This document shows, one piece after another, positions 10,661 through 22,975 of a stretch of DNA of 64,000 nucleotides. Both the position numbers and the translations under genes were made by a program. Source of the stretch: Siphonodentalium dalli. Taxonomy: Eukaryota > Mollusca > Scaphopoda > Gadilida > Siphonodentaliidae. The stretch is from the NCBI GenBank assembly GCA_032622095.1, contig CP136066.1, positions 2,815,784 to 2,879,783 on the forward strand. The letters are read 5' to 3'. The notes below the pieces were generated by a model. It saw nothing but the letters and a program-made list of their open reading frames with translations, was not told the DNA's origin and made no database searches. Within the stretch, counting starts at the first letter, position 1, and every line of letters begins with the position of its first letter.

Positions 10661-11479
10661 TGTAAGAGAAGGAACTCCCAAATGTAGGTCAGTAGGTGTG
10701 TGAGAAGAAAGCATTTTCACAGTTATTCCTTATTTGCACAAAAGTGCAAATTATTTACTCTTGAGCACAAATTATTTACGCTTGAGCACAAATTATTTAC
10801 AAATGAGCACAAATCATTATCATTTATTCTTAAGCACAAATGGATCACCCAGACCTGTTTTATAATATTTCATTAATTAATAATTTAATCAAAATGAAGA
10901 TAATTATGTCACAACATAGACATAACAAAAAGATGGGCTTACTAAGGCTAATGGGTTACTTATACCACCCCCACCCACTGAATATTTATTGTTTTAAATA
11001 TAATAACTTGATGGTAACATCAGCTGTATGATGCAATATGTATATCAACATAACTGCATCGTTCAATGAATGAACCCGATATTTACGACCTATTTTAATC
11101 ATGCAACGAATTGCAAAACAAAAAATATTACATGTATTCGTATTTTAGAATTATTGAAAATTATGAAATTAGCACATGCTGCAAGCCCACTGAGCTCACT
11201 TGTGTCTACTTAATGCCCACGGACGCAAATAGGTAAGGTCATATAGGCAGAACATTACGGCATACAAACAGGTCTGGCAAATGTGAGAATACAGGCTATT
11301 ACCTGATTACAGCTACAATAGCTGTATTCAGCTAACCTAGCCTAACCTAGCTGTATTCAGCTATATATTATACTCTCAAACCGGCTGTTTTTTTTATAAT
11401 AAACTAGAAGTGCTAATTTGCTGCATCAAAATCAGGCTACCATATTCTCCGGCCACCCTCAACCAAATCAAAACCCTCA

Positions 11480-11830
11480 CTTGTTTTCTAACTCGGTTAT
11501 CTGGGAGAACTCGGTTGACGTTCACGCAACTAGTTAATCATCTAGCTGTCTTTGATTCACGCGTCACGGCATAATGTCAGCACGCCCATAACTGAGTGGC
11601 TTTGGTAGTGATTAAACGTCACTCACACGATGCGAGCATTTTATTGGCTAACGTCACATCAAGTTACAATAAATGGTGTTATGTTCCAGACTTTCATCCC
11701 AGCTAGTTGGGATGACTCGCTGTTACGCAAGCCAAGCTGTTCCCGCTAACCCAGTTGTCCCGGTTAGGCAGGATGGGACAACTCGGTTTGCCGAGTTGCC
11801 CCGGCTCATGTAATATAGCACACCATTATT
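11480..11830. mobile_element. Nested element rich in AACTCGGTT/GTTGTCCC repeats (copy A)
   Basis: Repeated AACTCGGTT and inverted AACCGAGTT / GTTGTCCC motifs, ending in CCCGGCTCATGTAATA. The copy-B counterpart (about 22264-22975) has clearer inverted ends, so this looks like a degraded copy of the same small element. Confidence 0.5.
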
Positions 11831-11895
11831 TTAGTGAGAAAGAGTTCAAAGCACAGAGGACAGAGGCACCCGGCAGACCGGGTTGGGCCGGCTAA

Positions 11896-12288
11896 GTGCC
11901 ACCGCACACGCTGCGATTAAAATCGTAAGTGGGGAATATCGCAGGAGGATGCATCCAATGCGCATGCCCACGACAATATCGTAGCCAAATCGTAGCAATC
12001 AAGCGCTGTTTGATTTTACCAGGAAAATCGTGGCATGACCTTGGCAATGGCGCGATCGTAGCTGTCACATGACCACTGTAGCACTGGTCATGTTGTAAAT
12101 ACCACAAAAAGAAAACATTCAAAAATGGCGCAAAGTTTACAAACTTCTTGCCCTTACAAAAATGAGGCCACATTGGTGGAGATGTGGTGCGACAGGGAGT
12201 GCAGGCCTATACCACATATCGGCAAGGAGCAGAGGGCTGCCGCAATTGTTGAAATTCAATTGGGGCAGCTGAGCCTGTTGAGTTGACA
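11896..12288. mobile_element. Truncated PIF/Harbinger-type element inside copy A
   Basis: Begins TAA|GTGCCACCGCACACGCTGCG and closely follows the complete element at 45284-45956 until 12288, where similarity stops; the right end is missing. It includes the same small ATG reading frame (12125 onward, MAQSLQTS...LVEMW) as the full copy. It is absent at the matching place in copy B, so it inserted after the two giant copies separated or was lost from B. Confidence 0.7.
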
Positions 12289-12575
12289 TTGAAATCACAC
12301 CAAATTTTATTGTAATATTGTAATCGACCCACTCTACCCGCTGTTAGTTCATAATCCAGCTAATCCACATTACTTCATGATTGGGAAATCATCAGACAAA
12401 AATAATGTAATTGTTCTTGCAAAGAGTTGACATTTCTCTTGGTGGGTGGGGGGGGGGGGGGGTTTCAGGGCATGTATGCCGGGGTGGGTGTGTTGTCGAT
12501 GGAACCAAAAAACAAATTCCGCAACTCAATATTTTTTTCCTGCATGTTTTTTGACTGTTTTTGCAATGAGTTTGG

Positions 12576-12799
12576 CTTAAAGGTACTCAATCCGATCAGA
12601 CATTCCTAAATTACTATTTCCTTGGCTTCGGGGTTATTAAGTAGTTTAAACAGAAAACTCGAGCGGTAATAATTTACTATATCTATATCTGATCACGCTG
12701 AGCTTTGACAGGTAGGTTCCTTGACTCGATTCAAATATGTTTTAACACCGAAGCCAAAGAAATACTAATTTAGGAGCGTCTGATCGGATTGAGTACCTA
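12576..12799. mobile_element. MITE with long inverted ends (AAAGGTACTCAATCCGATCAG family)
   Basis: Left end AAAGGTACTCAATCCGATCA, then a CCTAAATTACTATTTC...TTGGCTTCGG block; the same sequence returns in inverse orientation at about 12743-12799 (CTGATCGGATTGAGTACCT). Related copies: 23551-23836 (in copy B), 14137-14300 and 25040-25210 (left half only), 35973-36392 and 46984-47230. Confidence 0.85.
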
Positions 12800-13744
12800 T
12801 AAACACACTAGAAGAAGAGAAATAATGTAATTCTAACTGCTAAACTGGCTGCAGGCAGTTATCGTGTTGTATTTTGTTGCAAATTTTGAAATCCAAGATG
12901 GCCGCTGGCAGCCATGTTTTTTTTAGCCGATTGAACCCCAAATGACACATTCATATTTACATGTTATATTAACATCCATGAATGCACAGAAATTCATATA
13001 CAGCTGTTTACAGTGAATCCCCCCCCCCACCCTCGCAAATCTCTGTTTTAGTGATAAAAGGGGGGTTGGGTGTCCAAATATGGTCGAAAAAACTGCCGAA
13101 AACAGAAAAACAATTTGGATGTGGGGGTGAGTGAGTCCCAACTAGGGTCGAACAGTAAAAATCAGCATACGTGCCTGAATTATTTTCCGAGCTCACCCCC
13201 TTATCCAGTTAGGATTCTCTCTTAACCAAAATATGGTAATACAGACCAATTAAGGAATTTACTATGATGGTATTGTGAGTTGTAAGTTGTAGATGTACCA
13301 AACACAAATCTAAATATATGGAAACGGTGCATTATCGTGACTCTGCTTATAAACAATTCACTGCTCTTTTTGATCGACTTGCATTTTCTCTGATACAAAG
13401 CGTGTTTTGTGAATAATATCACATTCATATAATAATTATGCTATACTATATAATAGTATCTTCTTGAGGAAATTATCATAATTTGATAAATGTTATTTCT
13501 AAACTATAACCTAAATGAAGCCCGCCCGACCCAAAGTCATGAATAATGTGATTACTCACACCCCCACCCATGATGGGTATTTCACCTGTAATCAAACCAT
13601 GCTACATGTATGACATGCCTGCAATAATGTTTTCTTTGTTTGAAATCCTATATGTCGTGGCCAGTACATTGAAAATATTGATATCCAGAATATGTGATAT
13701 TTTAAGTAAATCTATAGATGTACATGTCATTTCATATACTAGTA

Positions 13745-13980
13745 CATGTCCAAGCCTTGAAATGGAGTGTGCCTGTCATTCGCAGAATGAGGTCCCCAGA
13801 GGGTGAACTTAGTGATGGTACCCCGCACAGTGGGCTAGCATCACCAAATGCACCATCTGGAGAGGTTCACAGAGGGTGAATTTGGTGATGCTAGCCCACT
13901 ATGTGGGGTACCATAACTAAATTCTTCCTCTGGGGACCTCATTCTGCAAATGACAGACACACTATTTCAAGGCTTGTTGG
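13745..13980. repeat. Large hairpin (inverted repeat, arms about 100 bp)
   Basis: The left arm (GAATGAGGTCCCCAGAGGGT ... GGGCTAGCATCACCAAA) and right arm (TTTGGTGATGCTAGCCCA ... GGGGACCTCATTCTGCAAAT) are complementary with few mismatches. The arms extend to AAGCCTTGAAAT / ATTTCAAGGCTT. Copy B has the same hairpin at about 24632-24862 with a different loop. Confidence 0.9.
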
Positions 13981-15485
13981 TATCATTTTATAAGACCTGT
14001 ATGATATATTTTATAGAGGACGGTCAGCTAGAAGTCTTGCTGTGGAAGTAAATTGACTGGAAGACATACACTGGACCAAAGTTGGAACTTGGATGTATTC
14101 AATTTACAACTGTAAGTTTTTATATAAATACGCATCACTTAGAAGATGTATAATCTGATTTGACGCCCCCTAAATTACTATTTCTTCAGCTTCGGGTTTA
14201 AATAATATTTTATTTGAGTTGAGGATCCTATCCCTCAAAGCTCTGAGTTATCAAATCTGTTAATTTTATCCACCTCGATTATTTGTCAGCCTACCAAACA
14301 TTCCACTGACTTCTTCTAGAAATATGCAGATATACAAGATATTGAGAGGTCTCGCAAGGTCATCGCAAATCAATTTCGGAAGATAACATGATGAAAAGTA
14401 ATGTTGGATGACTATTGGCTTTCGGTGTAAATTTCCGTTGTTGTTCGAGTTGTAACTGGATGATCCGGGGACAATCAGATCAGATTGTGCGCCTTTAACA
14501 AAAAGCTTTATGTTGTATGTTTGTTGAATTTAGTTCTAAATTCCCTACCTATGGAAAAGAGTCCAAACAAATAATGTCTAGCAGATTGTGTACTTTTAAG
14601 TGTCATGGTATGGACTAAGACTAAATAAAATAATACCTGTGAAGAGTAACTGGAGATTAAAAAGACAGGGGCAATTGGGAGGGGGGGGGGTGAATAATCA
14701 CCGCATTTTGCACTTTAATTCACAGAATACTGATGACACTATATAAACCTTAGCCATGATAGCCTTATAAATGGCCTGGTAAATATCCAATAACCTGATG
14801 TGCTTTTAAAGACAAATTAAAGTGATGTGAAACAATCCAGTGAGGTGTTCCCGGACCTGCTGATGGAATAATAAACAAACAAAATAAGTTATCCAAATAG
14901 TCAGAAAACAACATCATTGTTATAAACAAATTAAACTCAGTGACTAGTATAATAGTATTGGGACAATCATTTCAGTAATGTTTATACTCAATAAGGTGCC
15001 CTGAATAAAGTAGTAAATGTTTACATTTGTGCGTGGTTCAACCGTTGTATTCTCTGAAATGCTACAGTGGATATGGTTGGAATTTTAGTTCTTAATCTCA
15101 GGTTTTTGTTACATAATTCCAGTGGGGATAGTGTTTGGATACTAACTGTTTGTGTATATGCACCCATATATGCCTGTTTAAAAAAAGGGGATGTATTATG
15201 CTGCATGTCTGTCTGTTAGTTCGCTTTTGGATTCCAGATGTCAGATGGTAACTTTAGATAGTCTCAAATGAGTTGAATGAAATTTGAAATGTGTGTGTTT
15301 TAATGTACAAAATACAGGTCCAGTTTGAGTTTTAGTTCAGCACGTCAATTTCACCAGAGTTAAAGGCCTTTTGTTGGAATTGCCATGGGCATATTTTGCC
15401 ATGCCCTAACAATGCTTTTAGTATTCAATGAAATAAGTCTGCAATATATGTCTTTAAATCTGACTTTTCCTAAACATAGTATTTT

Positions 15486-15716
15486 ATGCATTTCTTTTCA
15501 GAGTATGTTCGTTCACTGGCATTGGAAACTTTAGTATCAGAATGTGCACAGCCCACAGAGGAGGCATGTGTGTTATCTGCGCAGATACAATATGTTATTC
15601 GTCAACTTTTCATTCATAAATATTGCACCACAATATACAAGTGTGGTGCAGCCTGTGGGAAGTTAGTAACATGCTATGCTGTCAAGTGCTGCTATATTCA
15701 TCAGATGCCAATATAA
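15486..15716 (+). CDS. Small ORF conserved between the two giant copies (76 codons)
   Basis: A 76-codon plus-strand ORF (starts MHFFSEYVRSLALETL) rich in Cys near its end (KCGAACGK, AVKCCYIH). The copy-B version at 26625-26855 has the same length with about five residue changes and no stop. A TTTTCAG lies just after the ATG, so this could also be an exon beginning at that acceptor. No family recognised. Two copies that are alike throughout will share ORFs by chance, so coding is doubtful. Confidence 0.2.
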   Translation: MHFFSEYVRSLALETLVSECAQPTEEACVLSAQIQYVIRQLFIHKYCTTIYKCGAACGKLVTCYAVKCCYIHQMPI

Positions 15717-16859
15717 AGGAGTTTGCTGACCTTTAAATTTCTACTGCATGACAGGTGTAAAACAGATGAGCTGTCATTCTTGGGAATGTTCAATATAAGA
15801 AGGGTGTGATGAACTATATATTAAGTGTTAATTCATTGCAATTGTTGCGATGGTGAGGTGTGCACAGACATCAGGAATATACACTGCTGTGGAAGAATGG
15901 CTAGGATGACAATTATTCCTCCTGGATATGTTTGAATTAAAGTTTAATTTACAAAATCTCACTGTGTCTTCATTGATGTTTATCTTAAAACTTCATTCAA
16001 CATTGATGCAACCAATTATGTCATTTGGACAATTTACTTCATCTTCGACTCTTAATTTTGGTTGCTTATGATATGATTCATGAATGGGGTGGCCCTCACA
16101 TGTGCAGGCAAATTACATGCCTCAATTTAAGGTTACTGATAGCACTTAAATGGTAGAATAGTCCTAAGAGGTTTGTGATTTCAGGAAATTTTACATGTAA
16201 TTTGCCACATCTTGCAGCATCTTGTGGAATTTAGTTCTATGCCAGCATGCACACTTGAAAAATTAATCACAAAATTATGTGAGAAACACTTGACTGTTTG
16301 CGTACCAACTGTTTCTATCATAATAATTTCAGGACTGTGTAAACAGTAAATAAGTGATAACCGTAAACAAAAGAATTACATGGTCACCGTAGAAACCATC
16401 AAAAATAATGGGTTTTCGTATAATTTAAGATTTGACCAATTGGCAAAAAGAACCCATATACAAGTACATGTATGTTTGTGGAAGGGTATGAAAGCCATAA
16501 TATAGAAATTTGATAGCCTGTAGTATGCAAGTGATCAGCTGAATTTTTGTTCTGGAAATGGAATCTGGTGGCATCTGTTTCAGACTGTCTAAAGTCTTTT
16601 TCTAATTAGCCCTTTAATATATCAATGGATTGGTAATTATAATGAAAATCAATTTATGCCTTGAGTCATAAATTAATTTTCATTATAATTTTACATGTCA
16701 AACTTGGAAAACCAAATTCATTAATGTGCTGCATATATTTTGTTGAGTATGGATATGGTACAATAAATGGGTGGATTTAGTGTACAGTACCCTTAAAGGT
16801 TGCATAAGTATGTTGTATGGCACATTTATCAATAAATTGTGCAAAAAAGGAACTTTTTG

Positions 16860-17165
16860 GTCAAAACCAAAATTGGTTTTTATCAAAACCAAAATTGGTT
16901 ACATATATGGGACAAAAGCTCAATACCAATTTTGGTTTTGATCAAAACCAGTTGGCGCTTGGTATTTGGTTTTTATTAAAACCTAATGGTTACATATATG
17001 GGACAAAAGTTCAAAACCAATTTTGGTTTTGATCGAAACCAAATATTCATGCAATTTGGTTTTTATCAAAACCAATTTTGGTTTTTATCAAAACCAGTTG
17101 GCGCTTGGTATTTGGTTTTGATCAAAACCTAATTTGGTTACATATATGGGACAAAGTTAAAAACC
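16860..17165. repeat. Right subterminal palindrome cluster of copy A
   Basis: About eight full or partial GGTTTTGATCAAAACC / TTTTTATCAAAACCAA motifs, interspersed with ACATATATGGGACAAA. Not strictly tandem here, unlike the copy-B end. Confidence 0.9.
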
Positions 17166-17213
17166 AAATTTGGTATTTTAAAAAACCAAAACGTTTAAGA
17201 GTGTAGTATGAGG

Positions 17214-17669
17214 ATCTGACGGACAAATTGTGTCGATTGTCAAAAAAGGATATTTTAGCACGATCGTCTACTTATTAGTCCGCGACCAAAAAGTAGTAAC
17301 TGTATCATAACTGACGTTCTCAATTATAAGTTCTAGACATATCAGATGCGCAAATAATTGTGTAGATTACCTGGCTGCCTGTATGATACGAATGGTGGCA
17401 ATTGCAAGTATTTTTCAGTTTTCATTTGCGTGTTAAGGAATGTGTTAAACATCTGCCAATCGTTTTCGACTCTTTTTAATAGTTCGCAACTCAACTGTTA
17501 ATTAATAAATTGTAAATAACGCAGCGTTTAAAATATGTCTCGCATTTTTTCCTGATATTTGTGCATAAAATAAGTTATTTTAAAGTACTTCAAACAGGTC
17601 CAGCGCATGACAAATCATCCGTATCTATATCCTGGTACGTTAAAAGTGAAACACTATTGGAATACCATT
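17214..17669. other. Unique spacer, no gene recognised
   Basis: AT-rich sequence between copy A and the foldback element; nothing supportable on either strand. Confidence 0.4.
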
Positions 17670-18501
17670 CACCCTAAATCTAGTTGGATAAGAAGTAAAT
17701 CAACCGTTGTATGCCAACAGCACATATCTGCGTTGTGTGAAAAGTTGCATGACAATTTTGTTGGATACACTTTTACACAACGTTGCATATATATTTACTA
17801 CCAACGGTTGTATGTTAATTATACAACGTGTTGGATGACATGGATCAACATTAATTGCCCACAGCACCTATATACGTTTATTGAACTGTTGGGTGTTGGG
17901 TAGAGTTGGATGATATTTGTTGATTGGAAAGTTTACCCAACGTTGATTGGAAATTAATATGGTGCAAGACGTCGTGTACCTTTGTTATAATTATTCTTTG
18001 TACGATACACTGATTATGTAGGCTTTATGTGTTGAGTGTATGAGTGTACTACTTTAGTCAAATTAGTGCCGTCAGCAGTTGTGTAAATTTGTAAACTTCA
18101 AAATTTTGCAAATATAAATAAATATACACTCAATACATAAAGCCTACATAATCAGTATATCGTGCAAAGAATAATTATAACAAAGGTATACTATACCGGC
18201 AAAGCTATCCACGACGTCTTGCCCAATTTTCCAGTCGCTCAGGAGTTTTTCACGCAGTCGTCCATCTTGTTTTGAAATATTTGGAGCCAAAAACTCGCAT
18301 GCTCGCCCGCACCGGAAACGCGCTGCTATTGGATGACCCGGTCGCTTGGCGGTTTTATCCAATGTGGTGTGAAAGTAATATCACAGAAGACAGTTCACGC
18401 TATCAGTTGTGTACATCGTACTAAACTGTTGGATAATAAGTACACAACAAATTTGCACCCAACGAGTTGTATAAAACGTTCATCCAACTAGATTTAGGGT
18501 G
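17670..18501. mobile_element. TIR/foldback DNA element, 832 bp
   Basis: Ends in a perfect 20-bp inverted repeat, CACCCTAAATCTAGTTGGAT at 17670-17689 and its complement at 18482-18501. Inside is a second, larger hairpin: 17963-18045 (GCAAGACGTCGTG ... GGCTTTATGTGTTGAGTGTA) pairs with about 18122-18226. Several CAACGGTTGTAT/ACAACGT motifs are repeated near both ends. No transposase and no clear target duplication seen. Confidence 0.8.
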
Positions 18502-19717
18502 TTCTTTGTGGATTAGTATGAATGGACGGGATGATCGTGTAATTTAATGTATTCAACTATATCAATTAGAATAGCATGTTCGCTGCTAATTGTGCTGCTA
18601 TGCGAAGTCATGATATTCATCAAATATGCATACACATTACTCTGGGAACAGTGGGTGTACCGGTGGGTATTACTTCTACTTCATACAAAGAATGGATGTG
18701 GACAGCGCCGAAACATTGACCAGGATGGCACAGGAGACAGAACTGTGACAACTGTTAAAATGGTGAGTTCTAAGTTTGTAACTTTATCTCTGAACCAACT
18801 TTGTACCGGCTGTACTGATATGGTATTTACAAGTAATTTGTACTCCAGTACACGAAACGTGTTCATTGCTTTCCGTGCATCATGGTTACCGGTAATTGTA
18901 TTGTCATACATGCATAATGTACACTCTTTTATAACACAGTCAAATATCAAATTATAGTTGATGCCATATTCTTTGAGCGTTCAATCTTCCCTGTAATATA
19001 TACCGATAATATGTGTATGTGTACATGAAATTGATTTCTACATGTAGCTCCAAAACTCCAAACAATTAATCATATTTCATTTACAGCTTAAAAGAGTGCA
19101 ACTGTTCCATAGTTGGGTATATTTGATGCTATGAATCCTTCTTGTTAGTCAATAGTACACTGTGGAATATGTTAGAACAAAATAATTTTCAGACAGCAAC
19201 ACTATTTCTTAAATTTATGGAACACATATTTTCGAAGTCATATCCAAAAATGATTAAATATCTTGAATTGATTTATTAATTTAAGTGAAATTCCATCTGC
19301 AGTGGCTGAAACCCTGATGTAGTTTGACCACCACCACTCAGATTAAATCCGGAATTCAACCTTAACCCTTTCATGCTGGGAACCGCACTGGCGAGACATT
19401 AAATACAATTTGACAGTGCATTATCTTATATATAGGAGTCTTGCATCCGAAGCCTCGCACATATAAGGGAATAAACTGGTCTACAGGGTCAAGTACATAT
19501 TTTTAGGCCAATGAGTATGCATGAAAATGCATTGGGCCATTGGCACAGGGTTTTTTGCAAAACAATCAGGAAGCTCCAATCATGCATGGGCTAATATTAT
19601 CACGTAATTCAGGACCAAGTTAAGGATGATATAGTTAACAGATCTTCTTATTTATTGGGAAAGCAAACATTTTGGGAAATAAATTTAAACTAAAATACAC
19701 TGTTAAACAAATCCGTT
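18502..19717. other. Unique spacer; one doubtful exon-like ORF
   Basis: At 18547-18761 a plus-strand reading frame begins with a hydrophobic signal/anchor-like stretch (IRIACSLLIVLLCEVMIF) and ends at a good donor-like ATG|GTGAGT. It resembles no known family and no partner exon was found, so it is noted, not called. A single satellite-like monomer sits at 19362-19406. The last 25 bp before copy B include TACACTGTTAAACA, resembling the giant-element terminus. Confidence 0.35.
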
Positions 19718-20389
19718 CTACACTGACAATAAATTCGGTTTTTATTGGTATTGATCAATACCAAATCTGATTCCCTTGGTTTTGATCAAAACCAAATCTG
19801 AATCCCTTGGTTTTGAGGACATGTTCAATACCATATATTGGTTTTGACCGATAGTCTTCAAGAGTTATCGTTACTGTTTCCGTGGAGCACACGGCCAGAT
19901 TGGAGGTCGCCATTTTATTTCGAAGCGACTGAAACACATTCTAGTGTTAAAATCACAGCAAATAACTTAGACTGGTTCAATGGGTGATCACAGATATGTT
20001 TCCTGATGGCCGGACAATCTTATCTTCGGGAATCTTGACATGTATGTATCTAGAAACTTTTAATTATAGGATGCTTTCGGTTTCGACTTTAACTTTACAC
20101 GAAATCTTCACACATATTTTGTATCAGCACAAAAGCTCATATATGGGCACCAACACGATAGAGAAGTGACAGAACATTTCAAACTCAACAAATAAGATTA
20201 TGCCTTTGTCAATGGAGAAGAGATAAAAAAAATTCATCAAAAAGACTTCAAGTTGAAAAATTAATTTCTCAGTAAATTTGATAAAAATTTGTCATGCTGT
20301 TTCAAATTGGTCATGTTCACAGTAATTTATCAGGTTTAGAACTTTAGGTCATGTTTATGGAATGGCATGTACTTTTACATTTATTCCTT

Positions 20390-20960
20390 ATTTGCGCTTA
20401 AGCTTAAATCACTTACGCGTAAATGCAAATTATTTTGCTCAAATGCAAATCATTTACGCTTAAGCACGAAAAGATCATAATTTTCATATTTATGCTTAAG
20501 TGCAAATAAGAAGTAAATATTAAAACCATGTCCCATATTGTATGGGAGTTCAAATTCACATTTAATAGCCAATTACGCTTAAGTGTAATGCATTAAGACA
20601 TTACACATGAGCGTAATTCAGATTTCCATTATGTTTTTCAAAGCATCATCTATTAAACTTAACCGTAAAGCCATTACGCTTAAGCGTAATGTCGTTATGC
20701 TTAAGCGTAATGTCAATACGCTTAAGCGTAATTCATATTCCATATGTGAAAACTCCCCTGAAGCTGAAATGGATGCAGCCAATTCCTGATGCTAGTAACT
20801 TTTGACAAATATCGAGCTTAGATTATATCATTATATGTAAGGTAATAAGGCTATAAAAATATGTTATGCTTAACCGTAATGCCAGTGCGCTTAAGTGTAT
20901 TTTTCAATTTTCAGTGCTTTATGACTAATTGGATTCTCTCAATATTAAATATATTTTGAA
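20390..20960. repeat. Iterated TTACGCTTAAGCGTAA palindromes (copy B)
   Basis: Counterpart of 9520-10170, with fewer intact copies; several are broken by single changes (for example CTTAACCGTAA). Confidence 0.85.
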
Positions 20961-22263
20961 CCCTTAAGCATAAGTAGCTATTAAATATGAATTTGGCCTC
21001 CCATACCAATATGGGTGAACCACAAATCAATCTTTATTTAGACCGATCTGTCTAAATGTGTTGGGCAATCAGTCTAAACAGATTGAATGTTGACAATTTT
21101 CCAATAGATAAGACATAAAATTTTCATAAAAAAAATCTTAAAGTTGAAAAAGACATTTGGCAGTTTATTTGATAAAAAGTTGTCATTCCGTTTGAAAATT
21201 ATCATGATTCATGGGAATTTATCAGGTCTAGGTGAATAGGTGTATGGGAGGCCATGCGCAAATTACTTAAAAATTTAGAATAAAAAAATTATGGATCATA
21301 ATTATGCTCAAGCGCAAATAAGGTACAAATGTTAAAATCGCATCCCATATTGGTGAACCATCGAATGTTCTTTATTTGACCGATCGGTCTGAAACGTCTA
21401 GACCAATTGGTCTAAACTCTTCCTGTCAGTACCTTCTCTGACACCGGTCTAACTAAATTTTCACATTTATTCATTATTTGCGCAAAAGTGCAAATTATTT
21501 ACTCTTAAGCACAAATTATTTACGCTTAAGCGCAAATTATTTACAAATGAGCACAAATCATTATCATTTATTCTTAAGCACAAAATTGACAAATGGATCA
21601 CCCAGACCTGTTTGAATTTTATAATATTTCATTAATTAATCATATAATCAAAATGAAGATAATTATGTCACAACATAGACATAAAAATTTGATGGGCTTA
21701 CTAAGGCTAAGGGGTTACTTTTTCCACCCGCACCCACTGAATAATTATTGTTTTAAATATAAAAACTTAATGCTAACAACAGTTGTATGATGTTTTATTT
21801 ATATGGACATGACTATACGTCGTTTAATAAATGGACCCGATATTTACGACCTATTTTAATCATGCACAAATTACAAATCAAAAAATTATTTGCATGTATT
21901 CGTATCTTCGAATTATTGAAAATTATGAAATTAGCACATGCTGCACGACCACTGAGCCTCACTTGTGTCTACTTCCTGCCCACGGACCCAAACAGGTAAG
22001 GTCATATAGGCAGAAAATTACGGCATACAAACTGATTACCCGTATAATTTTCCTAAAAAAAATAAATTACCTCGAGGCAGCTTTTAGTTTCCCTCATGAT
22101 CCTTCGGCAGACATATATTCTCAAAATATTTGTCTTCACATTGATATAATGACCACTATTCATGTGGTTCTATCAGTGTCTACTGTTAACACAATGAAGT
22201 CAAGATAGCAATTGTTTTACCTGTCTTGTTGACTTATAAAATAAATTAAGAATTTCCTCGCGT

Positions 22264-22975
22264 GAGCTTGTTATGTTACATGAGCCGGGACATCTCGGTT
22301 AGTGAACCTTCAGACGACCACGATTCAATCGTAAGTGGAAGGATTTTCGTCGTAGGAAGTAACAGGAAGATGGAGTGCGCATGCTCACGTCTAAATCGTA
22401 GAACAAAAAATAATATCAGACAGTGTTTGATTTTAGATACGATATCGTGGCGTATCCTTGGTTACATCCACTTGCGACGTAATCGCAGTCGTGTGTATGT
22501 AAAAACCGTAGCTGGAAATGGTTGTAGGGTAGTCAATCACATGCTTTAGAACAACCTACGTTAGAATAATGCACGTTACATCGCAATCGTCTGAACAAAC
22601 TATCCACGATCTCGTCGGGCCCGATCCCTCCACTTACGATGTGTATCGTGGTCGTCGGAAGGTACACTTAGCCGAGACAACACAGTCTGCGGGGACAAAT
22701 CAATCATGCTGTTATGTGAGCTGAGACAACTCGGTTAGCTGGGACAACTCGGTAGTCAACGTCAACCGAGTTGTCCCAACTAGCTAACCGAGTTGTCCCA
22801 GCTAGCTAACCGAGTTGTCCCAGCGAACTCGGTTTGACGAGTTGACGCGGCTCATGTAACAGCACACCATTATTTTAGTCAGTCAGCACAGAGGACCTAG
22901 GCACCCGGTAGACCGGGTTGTCCCGGCTAATCGAGTTGTCCCGCTCATGTAACAAGCCCCTAAATACATAGGCCT
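22264..22975. mobile_element. Small TIR element with GTTACATGAGC ends (copy B), hosting a nested MITE
   Basis: Left end GCTTGTTATGTTACATGAGC and right end GCTCATGTAACAAGCCCC are inverted repeats. The interior carries multiple AACTCGGTT / AACCGAGTTGTCCCAGCTAG motifs. It is split by the element at 22302-22667. Confidence 0.6.
22302..22667. mobile_element. PIF/Harbinger-type MITE with TTA duplications
   Basis: Inverted ends GTGAACCTTCAGACGACCA and (complement of right end) GTGTACCTTCCGACGACCA, flanked on both sides by TTA (22299-22301 and 22668-22670). A 3-bp TWA duplication is the hallmark of PIF/Harbinger. 366 bp, no transposase. Related to 44881-45251. Confidence 0.8.

Larger units (their letters stand above)
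8842..17207. mobile_element. Giant TIR element, copy A (8366 bp)
   Basis: The left end CCCTACACTGACAAT and right end AACGTTTAAGAGTGTAGT are imperfect inverted repeats sharing CTACACT/AGTGTAG. The 6-bp sequence ATGAGG flanks both sides directly (8836-8841 and 17208-17213), a candidate target-site duplication. Just inside each end lie copies of the palindrome GGTTTTGATCAAAACC. The interior continues as: TTACGCTTAAGCGTAA palindromes (about 9520-10170), GACCGATCGGTC-type palindromes (about 10240-10660), more CTTAAGC repeats (10730-10850), AACTCGGTT/GTTGTCCC repeats (11480-11830), nested MITEs and a large hairpin. A second copy lies at 19718-28581. No ORF over about 100 codons resembles a transposase, so the element looks non-autonomous. 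Superfamily unknown; a 6-bp duplication would fit Polinton/Maverick, but none of their genes is present. Confidence 0.7.

Noticed and set aside
18547-18957. Secreted or membrane protein with signal anchor
   Set aside because: A hydrophobic start and a good donor exist, but there is no second exon and no family match; AT-rich DNA often yields hydrophobic frames.
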